Shown: positions 59,479-64,000 of the stretch, piece after piece
Layout: every line of letters starts with the position of its first letter
Numbering within the stretch: the first letter of the stretch is position 1
Origin: Adineta steineri
Lineage: Eukaryota; Rotifera; Eurotatoria; Adinetida; Adinetidae
Direction of reading: 5' to 3'
DNA length: 64,000 nt
Assembly: GCA_905250115.1 (NCBI GenBank)
Contig: CAJNOI010000157.1
Coordinates: forward strand, 62,001-126,000
The notes under the pieces: generated by a model
Database searches by the model: none
Told to the model about the DNA's origin: nothing
Seen by the model: only the letters and a program-made list of their open reading frames with translations
Position numbers and translations under genes: made by a program

Positions 59479-61952
59479 GTTTTACTTATTAATTTTAATA
59501 AAAATGAATAAATCATATAAATATATATTATAATACTCGTTTGTTCGATGAAAAAATGTTTGTCAATTCATGATTATTGAATTGCTTTATTTAATAGAGC
59601 ATGAGTAACGATAGAAATTGTTAAAATATTAAATATCATTCATTTTAAATATTCTTTATGTAAATAGTTGTTAACATTAACGAAAAGTATATACAATACA
59701 ACCTTGTATACAAATTTCTTTTTTATTTAATTTATCGTCCTATATCAATATGTATATACACACATATACATATATAAATTAAAATGAAGCGGAAAAAGAA
59801 AAGAATAGCAATGAAAACGAGAACGAAAAGAAAAACGAGAGCAAAATTAAAGAATGGGATGTCTGTACTCGATGACATTTGACAATGAAAGAGAGAGGGA
59901 AAGAGCTATGGTCTCTAATAATATTCTTTGTTTTGAATAATGTGTCACATGTATGTATATGTAAATGAAAGACTATTCATCTCAATATTAGATCTAATGG
60001 ATGTCATTCAACATACTTCAGATATAAAGGAAGAATCAATAAAAATATTTAACTAATGTATTACTTCCTTTTAACTATTTTTGAGAGAACGATAGTAAAT
60101 ATTATTAGTTCATGTAGTATTTAACAATATTTGCTCGAAATACTGAAGAGAAAGAATATGAGTATGACAATCAATATTTTCTAAACGCCTACATTCTCAA
60201 CATCATTTCATTTTATCATCATTCCAATATCTATCGCCTTCTTTATAATATCTGAGACTGTATCTAGTTGTATCTCGTAGCAATGCATGTTATAACTAAT
60301 TAGTTAGATATTATCTCTTTATATACATATAGAAATTCCGAAAAAAAAGAATGTTTTTAGATAATTAAAAACAAAATACAATTTGAAAAATAAATACATA
60401 ATCTAAATCTATTGAACATTTATCCTCAATACAAAGATAGAAAATCATATCAATAGTTTTACTATGATAATAGTAAGAAGAAGTAAATGAATTATGTTGA
60501 ACGAAAAATAAGAATAATTTATAATAACGGTTAAAAAAGAGCAATGTATGACTTATCATTGATACAGTGAAAAGTTCATTTAAAATGTTTCTTTGATAAA
60601 TATCGTTAGACTAAACGGTAATTAATAAAAAAAAGAGGAGTGTAATATAGCGTAAATTTCTTTATATCAAGGTTGAACTGATAAGACCTTTCACGTTTTG
60701 TTTTTCTTTAATATTTTCATCTTTATATAAAGATTTATGTATTGCAAAATAGAAATAAAATTTAACGATAATGACAGATTCTAGTTATTATTAGTTATAG
60801 TATAAATGTGTCTCTTGTTCAAAAGATTCCTTCTGTGATAAGACATACAATGATCAGATTCGATAAAACATCAAATGTTTAAAACTCAAGGGTGTGAATC
60901 AAAAATGGAAATACGACATATTTTTATAGATCCAATTCGAACTAATTATTCTTCGATTCCGCTTGATTCACTTCACTTTTAGTTTAGTCCTGCCTGAATC
61001 CACAAAACTATTATTTATAAAAATATTTTCTCTCTCGTTGACAGTTTTCTTGATTTCAATTATTTAACAAGATGTCATTTAGTGGAAAATAGTCTATATA
61101 TAAAAAGAAATTAATTTTACATACTTAATGTCTTAATATATTCAACATATTTGTTTGAAATAGATAAGTAAAAATCAAGTTATTGTAACTAAAGAACTGG
61201 ATCTTCGAGTTGTATACATCAATATTTTTTTTTGATCTACACTAATCATTGTTGACTTAATACTATTTTATTAGGCGGTCGAAAAATGATACAAAATCTA
61301 TAGAGTTATACTTTTTTCATTTGGTTCATTCATAATTACAGTTCAACGGCTAACTAAACTCTCTAGGAGGTTTTCTTCTACTAAGAATGGTTTATTATTG
61401 ATATTTATTTTTTTACACTAATAAATCTCACTGATACACTATACAACAATTCACATAAATAAAACATAAACTTATTTTAAGGCAATAATATGGTTTGTTA
61501 TATTTTTTCTACTAAATATTTACATAGGGTTTTTAATCATAAACCTTTTTGAGAACTTTACGATAGACATAAAGTTTACAAAAAATAAAAAAAGACTACA
61601 GTAAATGTTGGATCACGTTTGGTATTTATTCATCATTCCTTATATTTACATTACACTCACATCGGCACATTAAACGTTGATATTTCTCTTGTATATGACA
61701 TCTAGATTTAAAGTATAAACGTTATCTTTAATTAACTATGTTTATTTATAGTGAAGATTTTTATATACAATTTCACATAATACGTTTTAAAGCAAACACA
61801 CAGATAAACTATAGGACAATGTCATTTTTTTTGAATAATAGTTTTGTTTACCGGAATTTTTTAAGATGACGTTTGTTATTATTCTTAAATAACTATAAAG
61901 TAAATTGATCGTGAAAATAAAGTAAGTGAAAGAAATGAACAGCAAACAATTG
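59479..61952. other. 2.5-kb AT-rich region without a gene
   Basis: No supported gene. Short microsatellite-like runs (TATATACACACATATACATA near 59745-59775) and a half-foldback-like CTCAAGGGTGTGAAT near 60884 are present, but no paired arm follows the latter. Confidence 0.5.
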
Positions 61953-63386
61953 TTACATTGTACAGTATCGTAAGTTGCATACGGTTGGCCTTATCAGATC
62001 ATAAACATAGTAACCATTACAGTTAGTTACAGAAACTGAATTTGACCAATTACAGGAATTACTAGCCCAATAGTAGCACACAGTACCAGTAACAGTACTA
62101 CCGACTGCTGGAAGACTACCAGTATACCATCCAGGAGCATCAGTATTGCATCTATATATACTTGTATAATAATTAGCTAACATTGTGCCACCAGCACCTG
62201 AGAAACGAACCCATACTGGTGTGGACAAAAAATAATAATAATCACATTGACTAGTCGCGACTCCATACGTCATAAGTCGAGTAGCATCTGTAATTGATGT
62301 ATAACTGAAGCATTGTGATGGTAGTGCAACAGATGTTGTTGTTGTAGCTAAATAATCAATAATATTTCATGTAGTTATTATTGTCAATAAAAATGAGATA
62401 CGTAAATTTGAAAGGATATATAAGAAATTTTACAATTATTGATTTTAATAAAAACTATTCTAATAAAATAAATTTGATTCCTAAGAATTGAAGATCTTAT
62501 CTATGTGTCTTTTACTCACTTTTAGATGTTGTACTTGTGCTTGATGTTGATGTGGATGTTGTTGATGCTGAAATAAATTACATGAAATTTCTTTTATTAT
62601 CGACAAGAACAGTATTTGTCACGTACTTGTTTTACTTGTGGTTGATGTGGATGTTGACGTTGATGTTGATGTGGATGTTGATGTTGTTGATGCTGAAATA
62701 GATTATATGAAATCTCTTTTATTTACAACAAGAATAGGATTTGTCACATACTTGTTTTGGTTGTGGTTGATGTGGATGTCGATGTAGATGTTGACGTTGA
62801 ACTTGTAGAAGTTGATGAGGTTGACGTGGATGTTGAGCTTGTNNNNNNNNNNGTTGACGTGGATGTTGAGCTTGTGGAAGTTGAAGTTGATGTTGATGTG
62901 GAGGTTGATGTTGATGTTGAACTTGTGGAAGTTGATGAAGTTGATGTGGATGTTGAGCTTGTGGAAGTTGACGAGGTTGATGTTGATGTTGAGCTCGTCG
63001 AAGATGACGAAGTTGATGTGGACGTTGAACTCGTGGAAGTTGATGAGGTTGATGTCGATGTTGAGCTTGTCGAAGTCGATGAGGTTGATGTTGATGTTGA
63101 ACTTGTGGAAGTTGATGAGGTTGACGTGGACGTTGAACTCGTAGAAGTTGACGAAGTTGATGAGGTTGATGTGGATGTTGAGCTTGTGGAAGTTGATGTT
63201 GATGTTGAACTTGTGGAAGTTGACGAAGTTGATGTGGATGTTGAACTTGTTGCTAGACGGAAAAAGTAAGAAAAGAAAATAATAAAAAATAAGTGAAGAT
63301 ATGAGATAGTTTACAAGTTGAAGTTGATGTAGTGCTTGTTGTGGTTGTCGTCGTTGTGGTAGCTGTTGTAGTTGTTACAGTTTGTG
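61953..63386 (-). CDS. Uromodulin-type D8C protein with Ser/Thr-rich repeat stalk, 5-prime partial
   Basis: Exons, 3-prime to 5-prime: 61953-62347, 62520-62567, 62627-62692, 62752-63252 and 63315-63386; all are in phase 1. The last exon is a complete D8C module as in uromodulin, GP2 and OIT3: PVWVRFSGAGGTMLA, YRCNTDAPGWYTGSLPAVGS, VCYYWASNSCNW, TNCNGYYVYDL and CNLRYCTM at the stop. Upstream exons encode almost only Ser and Thr (STSTSSTSTS), from 36-bp tandem repeats in which a 10-N gap sits. The exon at 63315 still lacks a start or signal peptide, so the gene continues to higher coordinates, probably beyond 64000. Heavily O-glycosylated secreted proteins of this type act in mucus or matrix. 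No ZP domain is present in the visible part. Confidence 0.75.
62770..63250 (-). repeat. 36-bp coding tandem repeats (Ser/Thr)
   Basis: Units such as GTTGATGAAGTTGATGTGGA plus TGTTGAGCTTGTGGAA recur about every 36 bp, with losses of 6-12 bp in places; all stay in frame and encode 12-residue Ser/Thr blocks in exon 62752-63252 of the D8C gene. Confidence 0.8.
62843..62852. other. Assembly gap, 10 N, inside tandem repeat
   Basis: Ten N within the 36-bp repeats. Such gaps mark unresolved copy number, so the encoded stalk length is unreliable. Confidence 0.95.
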
Positions 63387-64000
63387 CTAATACAAAAACA
63401 ATTCTTTCTTAAAAGTCAAGTTAAATAATTGATTACGCATCGAGAACTAGCTCTAACTTATATTTACTAATAGAATAAATAACTACGACAGTAAGTTAAA
63501 TTTCGTCAATCAATTCGTTTGTTTATTTAGTTTAATATAGGTAATGATAAATATCTATATATTAAAATATAGCTGCTCCAAATCATTAGGAACAGCAAAT
63601 TTTGATAAAAACACAAATAATTCTTCATAGTTAGAAGTTTAGCGAATATTTTCCCCTTATGAACTTCTAAGCTCGTAACATGAAAGTATTTATCGGATGG
63701 TTAAAACAATATTTGTTTGTTGTATTATGTATAATAAGATAGATATTTATGGAACTCTTGCTCTTTAATAACAATCACTCTACATAAGTGCTACATTCAT
63801 ACTATTGGCAGATTTTAAAGTATCAAAAAGTACAAGAGTTAAGATGAGAATTATATTTAAACAATATAAGTAAGAATAATCTTGGCATTGAATTTGGTAT
63901 CAAAGTTTCTTTCAAAATACCGATGAGAGATTAGTACTACTAAAAGCAAAGATTGGAAATGAAACCATATCAAGTCGACTGAAGCTACCACCAACAAAAG
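63387..64000. other. Right-end flank or first intron of the D8C gene
   Basis: AT-rich. No exon with a signal peptide could be joined in phase to the exon at 63315, so this is either a long intron or the leader lies outside the window. Confidence 0.4.

Noticed and set aside
60880..60905. CTCAAGGGTGTG half-site
   Set aside because: Matches the family end motif but has no partner arm within 150 bp.
62757..63269. Asp/Val-rich 170-codon ORF on the plus strand
   Set aside because: Antisense to the Ser/Thr repeats of the D8C gene, whose exon borders and phases fit the minus strand.
1..64000. CRISPR array, bacterial operon or viral genome
   Set aside because: Spliceosomal introns, animal domain architectures and no regular spaced repeats other than the 91-bp and 36-bp tandem arrays, which have no spacers.

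Overview
The window is nuclear DNA from a small AT-rich metazoan genome. Genes are packed a few kilobases apart, and most introns are only about 45-70 bp and start with GTAAG or GTATG. The gene set is animal: PHF14, the myosin phosphatase targeting subunit MYPT/PPP1R12, a SIRT6/7-like sirtuin, a deoxynucleoside kinase, class A GPCRs, MAM-domain and uromodulin-type D8C proteins. It also holds family types expanded in bdelloid rotifers: NHL proteins, F-box-like/LRR proteins, ADP-ribosyltransferases with TPR-like tails, and FG-GAP proteins. Many short G-rich foldback elements resemble the TGTGGG telomere repeat reported for Adineta vaga. I infer a bdelloid rotifer; the species is unknown. Two N gaps (42471-42570 and 62843-62852) show this is a scaffold.

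Layout. 0.9-4.0 kb: secreted NHL-repeat gene (+) with different mobile insertions in two introns. 4.3-7.3 kb: F-box-like gene (+) flanked by a broken gene and an unassigned ORF. 8.9-11.2 kb: LRR protein (+), then a decayed Tc1/mariner copy with preserved ends. 12.4-19.6 kb: 25-exon gene (-) for a membrane protein with ten MAM domains. 21.7-22.7 kb: sirtuin (+). 23.2-28.0 kb: two single-exon GPCR genes (-) separated by a 91-bp tandem repeat. 28.5-33.2 kb: a five-exon gene (-) joining an intracellular ADP-ribosyltransferase, one membrane span and 14 FG-GAP repeats. 33.8-35.6 kb: broken polycystin-1-like sequence (-). 36.7-37.7 kb: deoxynucleoside kinase (-). 38.4-40.9 kb: second ADP-ribosyltransferase with a helical repeat tail (-). 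42.0 kb: a 270-bp near-perfect palindrome. 42.6-42.9 kb: unknown Cys-rich gene cut by the gap (-). 43.4-44.5 kb: remnants of a DHX34-like helicase (+) and a polycystin channel (-). 45.0-46.7 kb: coiled-coil protein (+). 47.2-47.8 kb: small four-span membrane protein (+). 48.1-51.6 kb: PHF14 (-). 52.4-57.9 kb: MYPT (-). 59.0-59.5 kb: small secreted protein (+). 62.0-63.4 kb to beyond the window: Ser/Thr-rich D8C protein (-).

The genes are mostly independent. The one loose theme is NAD-consuming enzymes (two ADP-ribosyltransferases and a sirtuin) within 20 kb. Exon models were built by hand from splice signals and every junction was checked for phase; each complete model closes from start to stop without an internal stop. 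The least ordinary items are the transferase-membrane-propeller fusion, the telomere-like foldback family, the palindrome and the non-collinear polycystin remnants.
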